Assembly: GCA_005893365.1 (NCBI GenBank)
Contig: VBPB01000114.1
Location: 1-17,399 of the forward strand
DNA from: Candidatus Eiseniibacteriota bacterium
Lineage (GTDB): Bacteria; Eisenbacteria; RBG-16-71-46
Direction: 5' to 3'
DNA length: 17,399 bases
The position numbers and the translations under genes are program-made. The notes under the pieces are model-generated. The model was not told the DNA's origin, ran no database searches, and saw only the letters and a program-made list of their open reading frames with translations. Below are positions 7,795-15,700 of this stretch, in pieces; positions within the stretch are counted from its first letter, which is position 1, and the number at the start of each line of letters is the position of its first letter.

Positions 7795-8757
7795 ATGGCT
7801 CTCGTCAAGGTGAGCAAGATCTGGATGAACGGGAAGATGATCCCCTGGGATGACGCCAGGATCCACATCCTGTCGCACGTGGCGCACTACGCCTCGAGCG
7901 TCTTCGAGGGCATCCGCGCCTACGACACGCCGCGGGGCCCGGCGATCTTCCGGCTCGACGAGCACATGGAGCGGCTGATGCACTCCGCCCGCATCTACCG
8001 CATGGAGCTGCCGTTCACCTGCGACCAGATCCGGCAGGCCTGCCTGGACGTGGTGGCCGTCAACGACCTCAAGGCGTGCTACCTGCGCCCGCTCATCTAC
8101 CGGGGCTACGAGAACCTGGGCGTCAATCCGTTCGGCTCGCCGGTCGAGGTGGCGGTGGCGGCGTTCCCCTGGGGCAAGTACCTGGGCGACGACGCGCTCA
8201 CCAAGGGCGTGGCGGTCAAGATCAGCTCGTGGTGGCGGATCTCGCCCAACACGCTGCCGGCGATGGCCAAGGCGTCGGCCAACTACATGAACTCGCAGCT
8301 CATGAAGATGGAAGCGCTGGTGGACGGCTACGACGAGGCGGTGGCGCTGGACGTCAACGGCTTCGTGAGCGAAGGCAGCGGCCAGAACCTGTTCGCGGTC
8401 ATCAAGAACGAGCTGGTGACGCCGCCGCTCCACAACAGCATCCTGGCCGGTATCACGCGCAGCTCGGTCCTGACGCTGGCGCGCGAGCTGGGCCACGGCG
8501 TCCGCGAGGAGGTCATGCCACGCGAGCTGCTCTACGTGGCCGACGAGGTGTTCCTGGCCGGGACCGCGGTCGAGGTGACGCCGGTCCACTCGGTGGACCG
8601 CATCGCCGTCGGCGACGGCAAGCCGGGCAAGGTGACGCGCGCGATCCAGGAGGCGTTCTTCGCCGTCGTGCGGGGCGAGCAGCCCGACCGGCACGGCTGG
8701 CTGACGCCGGTGCCGCAGCCGGCGAATGCCGCGGCCGCGGTGGCGCGGCGTCCCTAG
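7795..8757 (+). CDS. ilvE: Branched-chain amino acid aminotransferase
   Basis: PLP enzyme of fold type IV that interconverts Leu, Ile and Val with their 2-oxo acids using glutamate/2-oxoglutarate. The 320-residue product aligns by eye with E. coli IlvE along its length: WMNGKMIPWDDARIHILSH, SSVFEGIRAY, LRPLIYRGYENLGVNP, AMAKASANYMNSQLMKMEA with the PLP lysine Lys159, ALDVNGFVSEGSGQNLF, LAGITRSSVLTLA, and ADEVFLAGTAVEVTPVHSVD. The end has the conserved HGWL and then about 17 extra Ala/Pro-rich residues. The ATG at 7792 would add one Met. The TAG stop shares its last base with the rpiB GTG. Its position between the phosphatase and rpiB differs from the Bacillus arrangement. Confidence 0.94.
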   Translation: MALVKVSKIWMNGKMIPWDDARIHILSHVAHYASSVFEGIRAYDTPRGPAIFRLDEHMERLMHSARIYRMELPFTCDQIRQACLDVVAVNDLKACYLRPLIYRGYENLGVNPFGSPVEVAVAAFPWGKYLGDDALTKGVAVKISSWWRISPNTLPAMAKASANYMNSQLMKMEALVDGYDEAVALDVNGFVSEGSGQNLFAVIKNELVTPPLHNSILAGITRSSVLTLARELGHGVREEVMPRELLYVADEVFLAGTAVEVTPVHSVDRIAVGDGKPGKVTRAIQEAFFAVVRGEQPDRHGWLTPVPQPANAAAAVARRP

Positions 8758-9215
8758 TGCGGGTGGCGTTGGGCTCGGACCACGCCGGATTCGCGCTCAA
8801 GCAGCGGATCAAGCAGGAGCTGGCGAGGCTCGGCCATCAGGCCGACGATCTCGGCACCGCGGCCCCCGAGCCGCCGGTCGACTATCCCGACTTCTGCTTC
8901 CCGGTCGCCGAGCGCGTCGCCGACGGCCGGGCCGAGCGCGGCATCGTCCTGGGCGGGAGCGGGATCGGCGAGGCGATCGCCGCCAACAAGGTGGTGGGGG
9001 TGCGGGCGGCGGTGGTGACCAGCGACGAGACCGCGCGCCTGACCCGCCTGCACAACGACTCCAACGTGCTGGCCCTGGGCGGGCGCACCAACGCGGCCGA
9101 GGATGCGCTACGCTGGGTCGGCATCTGGCTCGCCACACCCTTCGAAGGGGGCCGGCACGTGGCCCGGCTCCGCAAGATCTCCGACTACGAGACGCTCCAC
9201 GCCCGGGAACGGTAG
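8757..9215 (+). CDS. rpiB: Ribose-5-phosphate isomerase B (RpiB/LacAB family)
   Basis: Interconverts ribose 5-phosphate and ribulose 5-phosphate in the pentose phosphate pathway. The 152-residue product begins VRVALGSDHAGFALKQ, has DLGT (31-34) and VDYPDF (41-46), then GIVLGGSGIGEAIAANKV, and later LHNDSNVLALGGR. The catalytic cysteine of the E. coli enzyme (CGTG) is replaced by Gly66, while Glu72 follows in GEAIAANK. This is the Mycobacterium tuberculosis type of active site, in which a glutamate acts as base, so the enzyme is probably active. GTG 8757 gives the normal N-terminus. It overlaps the ilvE TAG by one base and has no separate ribosome site, indicating coupling. Only 5 nt separate it from glyA. 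Confidence 0.93.
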   Translation: MRVALGSDHAGFALKQRIKQELARLGHQADDLGTAAPEPPVDYPDFCFPVAERVADGRAERGIVLGGSGIGEAIAANKVVGVRAAVVTSDETARLTRLHNDSNVLALGGRTNAAEDALRWVGIWLATPFEGGRHVARLRKISDYETLHARER

Positions 9216-9220
9216 GCCCC

Positions 9221-10474
9221 ATGTCCGAGCTGCGAACCCGCGACCCCGCCATCTTCGAGGCCATCGCCAGCGAGCGCCGGCGCCAGATCGAGACCCTCGA
9301 GCTCATCGCCTCCGAGAACTTCGCCAGCGAGGCGGTGCTGGAGGCGCTGGGCTCGGTGATGAACAACAAGTACGCCGAGGGCCTGCCGCGCAAGCGCTAC
9401 TACGGCGGCTGCGAGTTCGTGGACCAGGCCGAGGAGCTGGCGCTGGCGCGGGTGGGCACGCTGTTCGGCGCCGAGCACGCCAACGTCCAGGCGCACTCGG
9501 GGGCGTCGGCCAACCTCGCCGCCTACCTCGCCGTGGCCGAGCCGGGGGCGACCCTGCTGGGCATGAGCCTGGCGCACGGCGGGCACCTGACCCACGGGCA
9601 CCCGGTCTCGTTCTCGGGACGGCTGTTCAAGGCGGTGCAGTACGGCGTGCGACCGGCGGACGGCCGCATCGACTACGAGCAGTTGGAAGCCCTGGCGCGC
9701 GAGCACCGGCCGCGGCTGATCGTCGCCGGCGCCAGCGCCTACCCGCGGGTGATCGACTTCCCGCGTTTCGCGCGCATCGCCCGGGAGGTGGGCGCGATCC
9801 TGGTCGTGGACATGGCCCACATCGCCGGCCTGGTGGCGGCCGGGCTCCATCCCAGCCCGGTGCCCCACGCGGACCTCGTGACCAGCACCACCCACAAGAC
9901 CCTGCGCGGCCCGAGGGGCGGCTTCGTGCTGAGCCAGGCGGCCCACGGCGAGAAGCTCGACAAGACCGTGTTCCCGATGCTGCAGGGGGGACCGCTGATG
10001 CACGTCATCGCCGCCAAGGCGGTGTGCTTCGGCGAGGCGCTCACCGACGGGTTCAAGACCTACCAGCGCCGCGTGGTCGAGAATGCCGCCGAGCTGGCGC
10101 GCGCCCTTGAGGGCCAAGGTTTCGAGCTGGTGTCGGGCGGCACCGACACCCACCTGATGCTGGTGGACCTCAAGGCGCGCGGCTTGACCGGCAAGGTGGC
10201 CGAGGAAGCCCTCCACCGGGCGCGCATCACCGTCAACAAGAACGCGGTCCCCAACGACCCGCAGAAGCCGTGGGTGACGAGCGGCATCCGCCTGGGCACG
10301 CCGGCGCTGACCACGCGCGGCTTCGGCCTCGAGGAGATGCGGCTGATCGCCGGCTGGATCGCGCGCGTCCTCGAGCGGCCGGACGATGCCGCCGCCGCCA
10401 AGCGGGTGGAAGCCGAAGTGGCCGAGGTGGCGCGGCGCTTCCCGCTCTTCGCCTGGGAGCCCGCGCTCCGGTAG
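9221..10474 (+). CDS. glyA: Serine hydroxymethyltransferase
   Basis: PLP enzyme converting serine + tetrahydrofolate to glycine + 5,10-methylene-tetrahydrofolate, the main source of one-carbon units. The 417-residue product has normal length. Motifs include ETLELIASENFASEAVLEALGS, NKYAEGLPRKRYYGGCEFVD, NVQAHSGASANLAAYLA, VVDMAHIAGLVAAG and TSTTHKTLRGPRGG, whose Lys226 is the PLP lysine (Lys229 in E. coli). The ATG at 9221 follows the rpiB stop by 5 nt with only a weak ribosome site. Glycine and formyl-folate made from its products feed purine synthesis, which includes purD upstream. Longer in-frame readings upstream are read-through of rpiB and are not part of the protein. Confidence 0.97.
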   Translation: MSELRTRDPAIFEAIASERRRQIETLELIASENFASEAVLEALGSVMNNKYAEGLPRKRYYGGCEFVDQAEELALARVGTLFGAEHANVQAHSGASANLAAYLAVAEPGATLLGMSLAHGGHLTHGHPVSFSGRLFKAVQYGVRPADGRIDYEQLEALAREHRPRLIVAGASAYPRVIDFPRFARIAREVGAILVVDMAHIAGLVAAGLHPSPVPHADLVTSTTHKTLRGPRGGFVLSQAAHGEKLDKTVFPMLQGGPLMHVIAAKAVCFGEALTDGFKTYQRRVVENAAELARALEGQGFELVSGGTDTHLMLVDLKARGLTGKVAEEALHRARITVNKNAVPNDPQKPWVTSGIRLGTPALTTRGFGLEEMRLIAGWIARVLERPDDAAAAKRVEAEVAEVARRFPLFAWEPALR

Positions 10475-10776
10475 ACACCGCCCTCCGAGGCCTTGCCGGT
10501 CCCGATCCGGCCGTGCGCGGTGCGCGGGCCGGGGGCGAGGTTGCACGGTCGAAGGGCGGCCGGCCCCGAGTCGGCCCCGCGCCCGGCGTGTGGACGGCGG
10601 CGGCCCAGTGGGTTAGCCGCGGTACCCGGGGGCCGGCGGTGGCACCGAATCTGCACCGCCTCCAGCGCCCGATCCTGCTCCATCGAACCGCGAAGGCGCT
10701 CGTGCTCGACACGCTCTTAATCCGCATCCTCGCCGTCAGGCTCCCGTGGCTGTTCTCGGGCCGAGCCCTCCACCGC
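10475..10776. other. Stretch without a clear gene between glyA and the small membrane protein
   Basis: About 300 bases follow glyA. I find no tRNA, no convincing sigma70 promoter and no hairpin followed by a T-run. The frame of the next gene stays open through the whole stretch, and from about 10639 (GTG) its codons become mostly G/C-ending. The second half may therefore be coding, as an N-terminal extension of the small protein downstream. Within that part are a TTA codon (10717-10719), two CGA and one CAT, all unusual here, which argues against it. Confidence 0.4.
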
Positions 10777-11097
10777 ATGGCGCTCGGTGCCTGCGCCGCC
10801 GCGGCGTTCGCCGCGGCCGCACCCCTGTTCGAGCGGGCGGCGGAGCGCTACCTGGTCGACCTCGAGGTCGAGTCCCTGGCCCGGCTGCGCGTCCACCAGC
10901 TGATCGCCCGGGTGCGCGCCACCCGCGAGCCGCTCCGGGATGCCGCGATGTGCCTCGAGGTCGAGCAGCGGCTGCTGCGGCTCGAATGGATCGACGCGCT
11001 GGAGCCTCCATTCGAGTTGATCCCGGCGCGCCGGCTGCTTGCCAACTGGCTGATCGAGCAGCCGCTGGCCGCGGCCGCCCCCGGCTCGGCCGCCTGA
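10777..11097 (+). CDS. Small putative membrane-anchored or exported protein, unknown function
   Basis: I do not recognise this 106-residue protein. From ATG 10777 it starts with a hydrophobic Ala-rich stretch (MALGACAAAAFAAAAPLF), a likely membrane anchor or signal. A charged helical region follows, with YLVDLEVESLARLRVHQLIARVRATRE, CLEVEQRLLRLEWIDALEPP and LLANWLIEQPLAAA. Support for coding is strong G/C bias at third positions and a plausible globular composition in this frame only. The start is uncertain: in-frame GTGs at 10702 and 10639 would add 25 or 46 residues including another hydrophobic segment (LVLDTLLIRILAVRLPWLF), and no candidate has a ribosome site. It stands alone between glyA and the kinase gene. 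Confidence 0.5.
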   Translation: MALGACAAAAFAAAAPLFERAAERYLVDLEVESLARLRVHQLIARVRATREPLRDAAMCLEVEQRLLRLEWIDALEPPFELIPARRLLANWLIEQPLAAAAPGSAA

Positions 11098-11126
11098 GCC
11101 GGCGGCGGGGCGCCCCCCCGAGCGGC

Positions 11127-11153
11127 GGGTCGCCGGGCGGACCGGGGCGACCC
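11127..11153 (+). terminator. GC-rich hairpin after the small membrane protein, terminator-like without T-run
   Basis: GGGTCGCC (11127-11134) and GGCGACCC (11146-11153) form an 8-bp perfect stem with an 11-nt loop, 29 nt after the stop at 11097. No T-run follows, so intrinsic termination is unproven. The location between two transcription units fits such a role. Confidence 0.35.
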
Positions 11154-11199
11154 CTCGCGGCCGCTCGCGGCGCGGCCCCGGAGCCCCCCGCATCGACGC

Positions 11200-11228
11200 T
11201 GGTCAGGTCGCCTGCTTCGGGCTAGAAT
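11200..11228 (+). promoter_or_regulatory. Possible promoter of the kinase gene
   Basis: A good -10 TAGAAT (11223-11228) is preceded at 17 nt by a weak -35 TGGTCA (11200-11205). Transcription would begin near 11235, leaving a C-rich leader of about 130 nt before the GTG at 11366. The leader holds a 9-bp direct repeat, GCTGTCGAT, at 11316-11324 and 11335-11343. Confidence 0.4.
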
Positions 11229-11365
11229 CGCCGCCCGCGAGGCCGCGGCTCCAAGGGAACATCCCTCGGCGCACCCAGACCGTCGGCCCGCTTCCCCCGC
11301 GCGGTCCCCCCGAGGGCTGTCGATGCACGTTCGCGCTGTCGATCATCGTTTCCCCCGCCGCCAGG

Positions 11366-13726
11366 GTGGCCTTGGGCGTGCGACCCTCGTCCCACTACCG
11401 CGTGGTCGAGCGGATCGGCGCCGGCGGGATGGGCGTGGTCTACCTCGCCCAGGACCAGCGGCTCGAGCGCAACGTCGCGCTCAAGGTCCTGCCCGAGCAC
11501 GTCATCGACGACGAGCCCTCGCGGCGGCGCTTCCGCAACGAGGCCCGCGCCCTGTCGCGGCTCAACCACCCGAACATCGCCACGGTCCACGACTTCGACA
11601 CCGCCGAGGGCGTCGACTTCCTGGTCATGGAGTACGTGGCCGGGACCACGCTCGATCGCCGGCTCGCCGGCGAGCCGCTCTCGCAGCAGGAGGCGGTGAG
11701 CGCGGCGCTCCAGATCGCCGAGGCGCTCGAGCAGGCGCACGACCAGGGCGTCATCCACCGCGACCTCAAGCCGGGGAACGTCATCCTCTCGCACCGCGGG
11801 CAGGTCAAGGTGCTGGACTTCGGCCTGGCCAAGCTGCTCCACCACGGCGGGGACGCGGTCTCGATGGACAGCCTGAGCGAGACCCAGGGCATGACCGGCA
11901 CGCTGCCCTACATGGCGCCCGAGCAGCTGCTGCTCGGGAAGGTGGATCCCAGGACCGACCTCTACGCCCTGGGCGCCCTGCTCTACGAGATGGTGACCGG
12001 ACGCCGGCCGTTCCGGGAGCGGAACACGATCATGCTCGCCAACTCCATCCTCCACCAGCCGCCGCCCAAACCGCGCGAGATCAACCCCGAGGTCTCGGTA
12101 CGGCTCGAGGCCGTCATCCTCAAGTGTCTGGAGAAGGACCCGGACGACCGTTACGAGTCGGCCGCCGATCTGCGATCCGATCTGCTGCGCGCCGCGAAGC
12201 TGACCCCCGCGGGCGGCCTGGTCCGGGTCGTGCCGCCCAAGCTGGTGCGACCGCTGCTGATCGGCGCCGCCGTGGTGCTGGGCGTGTCGCTCCTGGGGCT
12301 CGGGCTCCGTCAGGCGTGGCCGGGACTGATCCCGGGCCTGGGGCCGGCGCGCATCCGCTCGATCGCGGTGCTGCCGCTCGAGAACCTCTCCGGGGACCCG
12401 GAGCAGGAGTACTTCGCCGACGGCATGACGGATGAGCTCATCACCGACCTGGCCCGCATCGGGGCGCTGCGGGTGATCTCGCGCACCTCGGTGATGCGCT
12501 ACAAGAAGCAGAGCGAGAAGAACCTGCCGCAGATCGCCCGCGAGCTCAACGTGGACGCGATCGTCGAGGGGTCGGTCATGCGTTTCGGGGACCAGGTGCG
12601 GATCACCGCCCAGCTGGTCCAGTCGTCGACCGACGAGCACCTCTGGGCCGAGAGCTACGACCGGAGCATGGGCGACGTCCTGGGCCTCCAGAGCGAGGTG
12701 GCGCGCAAGATCGCCGAGCAGATCCAGATCAAGCTGACGCCGCGCGAGAAGGCCGGCTTGTCGGCGGGCCGGGTCGAAGATCCGGAGGTGCACGAGATCT
12801 ATCTCAAGGGGCACTACTACGCCGGGCAGCCCGACGCCGGATCGCTGCGGATCGGCATCGACTACTTCGAGCAGGCGCTGGCGCGCGACCCCAAGTACGC
12901 GCCCGCCTACGCCGGTCTGGCCACCAGCTACGTGGCCCTGGGGGCGGCGGGCGGGATGGCCCCGGGTGAGGCCTTCGCCAAGTCCAAGGACGCGGCCGAG
13001 AAGGCGCTGGGCCTCGACGGATCGCTGGCCGAGGCCCACGCCGCGCTGGCCAACACGCGCTTCTACGGCGAGTGGGATTGGGCCAGCGCCGGGGCCGAGT
13101 TCAAGCGGGCGATCGAGCTCGACCCCGGCGTCGCCTCGGTCCACAACGGCTACGCCAGCTATCTCTCGGCGGTGGGCCGGCACGACCAGGCGATCGCCGA
13201 GGCGACCAAGGCGCAGGAGCTGGACCCGCTCTCGCTCGGCATCCGGCTGAGCCTGGGGATCCGTTATTACTACGCACGCCAGTACCCGAAGGCGATCGAA
13301 CAGTTGCAGAAGACCCTGGAGATGGAGCGCGCCGACCCGGGCGCCCACTACTGGCTGGGCTTGGCACTGGCCCAGGCCAAGCGCTATCCGGAAGCCATCG
13401 CCGAGCTGGGCAAGGTGGAGGGATTCTCGGTGGCGGGGCCCTTGGGCTACGTCTACGCGGTCTCGGGGCGCAAGGCCGAGGCGCGCGGGGTGGTGAACGA
13501 CCTGACGCCGCTGGCGCGGGCGCGGGGGTCGGCGGTCTCGCCGTTCGATCTGGCGGTGATCTGGGCCGGCCTCGCCGAGAAGGACGAGGCGCTCGCCTGG
13601 CTGCAGATGGCCCTGGGCGCCAAGCGCAGCGAGCTGATCTACCTCGGCGTCGACCCGATGCTCGATGGGCTGCGCGCCGACCCGGGCTTCGCGGCACTCG
13701 CGCGCCACGTGGGGGTGGCCGGATGA
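11366..13726 (+). CDS. Transmembrane Ser/Thr protein kinase with TolB_N/FlgO-like domain and TPR repeats
   Basis: A 786-residue Hanks-type kinase. The kinase domain (about 11-275) is intact: Gly loop GAGGMG (18-23), Lys40, Glu59, HRDLKPGN (131-138, catalytic Asp133), DFG (151-153) and APE (184-186), with Ser/Thr residues in the activation segment. One membrane segment follows (about 297-316). Next is a domain with IAVLPLENLSGDPEQEYFADG (333-353) and HLWAESYDR, typical of TolB_N/FlgO-like modules, then TPR-like helices (about 478-760) and a terminal DPMLDGLRADPGFAALARHVG. With the kinase inside the cell, the TolB_N/TPR part would be outside the membrane, suggesting envelope sensing. The target is unknown. 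GTG 11366 gives the usual short N-terminus before HYRVVERIG, but no ribosome site is visible and GTG 11378 is possible. The stop overlaps the next gene by 4 nt (ATGA). Confidence 0.9.
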   Translation: MALGVRPSSHYRVVERIGAGGMGVVYLAQDQRLERNVALKVLPEHVIDDEPSRRRFRNEARALSRLNHPNIATVHDFDTAEGVDFLVMEYVAGTTLDRRLAGEPLSQQEAVSAALQIAEALEQAHDQGVIHRDLKPGNVILSHRGQVKVLDFGLAKLLHHGGDAVSMDSLSETQGMTGTLPYMAPEQLLLGKVDPRTDLYALGALLYEMVTGRRPFRERNTIMLANSILHQPPPKPREINPEVSVRLEAVILKCLEKDPDDRYESAADLRSDLLRAAKLTPAGGLVRVVPPKLVRPLLIGAAVVLGVSLLGLGLRQAWPGLIPGLGPARIRSIAVLPLENLSGDPEQEYFADGMTDELITDLARIGALRVISRTSVMRYKKQSEKNLPQIARELNVDAIVEGSVMRFGDQVRITAQLVQSSTDEHLWAESYDRSMGDVLGLQSEVARKIAEQIQIKLTPREKAGLSAGRVEDPEVHEIYLKGHYYAGQPDAGSLRIGIDYFEQALARDPKYAPAYAGLATSYVALGAAGGMAPGEAFAKSKDAAEKALGLDGSLAEAHAALANTRFYGEWDWASAGAEFKRAIELDPGVASVHNGYASYLSAVGRHDQAIAEATKAQELDPLSLGIRLSLGIRYYYARQYPKAIEQLQKTLEMERADPGAHYWLGLALAQAKRYPEAIAELGKVEGFSVAGPLGYVYAVSGRKAEARGVVNDLTPLARARGSAVSPFDLAVIWAGLAEKDEALAWLQMALGAKRSELIYLGVDPMLDGLRADPGFAALARHVGVAG

Positions 13727-14508
13727 GCCGCCGCCCTAAGTCCGCCCTCCTCCTCGGCGCGCTCCTGGCGCTGCTCACGCTCACGGCCGCGACCCCGACC
13801 GCGCCGGTCCCGGACCAGGTCTGGGGCCATCCCGAGCTCGAGCGCCTGAGGCCCCAGCACGTCGCCATCCTGCCGATGGTCTCCTTCGTGTACCTGCCCA
13901 GGGAGCGCGCCTATGTGGAGGATGCGTGGCTGCAGCGCATGCGGCTCAGCTATCACGACTGGCTGCCGGCCGTGCTGTGCCGGGAGCGGATGGCGTCGAC
14001 CTCGCGTGGCGGGGACTCGCTGCTGAGCGCGATCGGCAGCCAGGTGCGCAGCCGGGGCCGGGTGGACTCCACCTCGAGCCCGCACCTCGCCCGGTTGCTC
14101 CACAGCCAGGCGCTGCTGTGCCTGCGCATCGACCGCTGGGAGCGGATCGGCGAGGCCCGCTCGACGCGGGTCTACGTCGACATGACCGCCGCGTTGGTGG
14201 ATTCCACCGGCCGGCTGCTGTGGCGGGTCGTCAGCCGGGAATGCCTCGAGTCGGTCTACGGGGTGCCCAAGGCGGTGAGCGTCGCTCAGCCGGCGGTGCC
14301 GGCCAGCGACATGGAATACGAGCGCTGGCGCGCCTCCGAGGAGGCGGCGACGCGCGGGGCCCTGGCCGGCCGGCCGGGGGAGATGGGCGTCGGGTACGGA
14401 CCGACCGCGATCGCCGCGGACTTCCACGAGGCGGTCACGCGCATCTTGGCCCGCTGGGCGCGGAGGTTCCCCGAATCGCCGCGTCGCCCGGCGGGCCCCA
14501 CCCCCTGA
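13723..14508 (+). CDS. Exported protein of unknown function, possibly with a GNA1162/CsgG-like fold
   Basis: A 261-residue protein starting MSRRPKSALLLGALLALL, a clear signal peptide (about 1-27). There is no lipobox cysteine, so it is probably periplasmic or secreted rather than a lipoprotein. The body has VAILPMVSFVYLP (47-59), HLARLLHSQALLCLRIDRWE (121-140) and VYVDMTAALVDSTGRLLWR (150-168). This order (strand with ILP, a helix before ALL.L.I, then a strand pair ending in GRLLW) resembles DUF799/GNA1162 and other TolB_N/CsgG-like lipoproteins. The match is by eye only and weak. The ATG lies in the kinase stop (ATGA), so the two genes are translationally coupled and their products may act together. 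Family not established. Confidence 0.75.
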   Translation: MSRRPKSALLLGALLALLTLTAATPTAPVPDQVWGHPELERLRPQHVAILPMVSFVYLPRERAYVEDAWLQRMRLSYHDWLPAVLCRERMASTSRGGDSLLSAIGSQVRSRGRVDSTSSPHLARLLHSQALLCLRIDRWERIGEARSTRVYVDMTAALVDSTGRLLWRVVSRECLESVYGVPKAVSVAQPAVPASDMEYERWRASEEAATRGALAGRPGEMGVGYGPTAIAADFHEAVTRILARWARRFPESPRRPAGPTP

Positions 14509-14509
14509 C

Positions 14510-14527
14510 CGCGGGGCCCCCCCCGCG
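14510..14527 (+). terminator. GC hairpin directly after the exported-protein gene
   Basis: CGCGGGG (14510-14516) and CCCCGCG (14521-14527) form a 7-bp perfect stem with a CCCC loop, one base after the stop codon. A C-rich rather than T-rich sequence follows. It probably ends the kinase unit, but no intrinsic-terminator T-run is present. Confidence 0.45.
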
Positions 14528-14539
14528 CCTCCCCCCGCC

Positions 14540-14563
14540 CGCACCACCCGCGCGCACCACCCG
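14540..14563. repeat. Tandem 11-bp direct repeat upstream of the moxR promoter
   Basis: CGCACCACCCG occurs at 14540-14550 and again at 14553-14563, a period of 13 bp, ending 9 nt before the -35. It could be an activator site or simple C-rich sequence drift. Confidence 0.5.
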
Positions 14564-14572
14564 GACGCGGGA

Positions 14573-14601
14573 TTGGACCGACGCCGGGCCTTGGCTATAC
14601 T
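14573..14601 (+). promoter_or_regulatory. Sigma70-type promoter of the moxR cluster
   Basis: TTGGAC (14573-14578) and TATACT (14596-14601, five of six consensus bases) are separated by 17 nt. Transcription would begin near 14608, giving a leader of about 97 nt. In the leader, GGTGAG (14619-14624) and CTCACC (14652-14657) can pair around a loop holding further GGCC/GGCC pairs. This is the best-looking -10 in the window. Confidence 0.6.
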
Positions 14602-14689
14602 GCGGCGTAACCGCGTCGGGTGAGGGCCCCCCAAGGCCGCTGGGCCATCGTCTCACCGCGGGGTTCGCGGTCGCCTGGACATGGACGCC

Positions 14690-14696
14690 GGGAGGG
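14690..14696 (+). promoter_or_regulatory. Shine-Dalgarno of moxR
   Basis: GGGAGGG lies 8 nt before the ATG at 14705. It favours that start over an in-frame ATG at 14681, which would place this purine run inside the coding sequence. Confidence 0.75.
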
Positions 14697-14704
14697 ATAA
14701 GAGG

Positions 14705-15699
<995 letters not shown>

Positions 15700-15700
<1 letters not shown>

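Noticed and set aside
8076..9220. Long + strand frames that read through ilvE into rpiB, and through rpiB into glyA
   Set aside because: Only the downstream parts are real proteins; the upstream parts are Arg/Gly-rich out-of-frame translations of ilvE and rpiB. No gene fusion is present.
9185..10546. A 453-codon minus-strand frame opposite glyA
   Set aside because: It is a shadow of glyA with no motif or plausible start signal.
10475..10638. Possible tRNA or small RNA after glyA
   Set aside because: No T-loop-like GGTTCGAATCC, no cloverleaf pairing and no terminator could be found.
11323..12435. ATG at 11323 as an alternative gene start near the kinase
   Set aside because: It is out of frame with the kinase, and the 370-codon translation is an Arg/Ala/Gly-rich shadow of the kinase gene.
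11222..13708. An 828-codon open frame on the minus strand opposite the kinase gene
   Set aside because: It mirrors the G/C-ending codon pattern of the kinase gene, its translation has no recognisable motif, and the + strand encodes a complete kinase with all catalytic residues.
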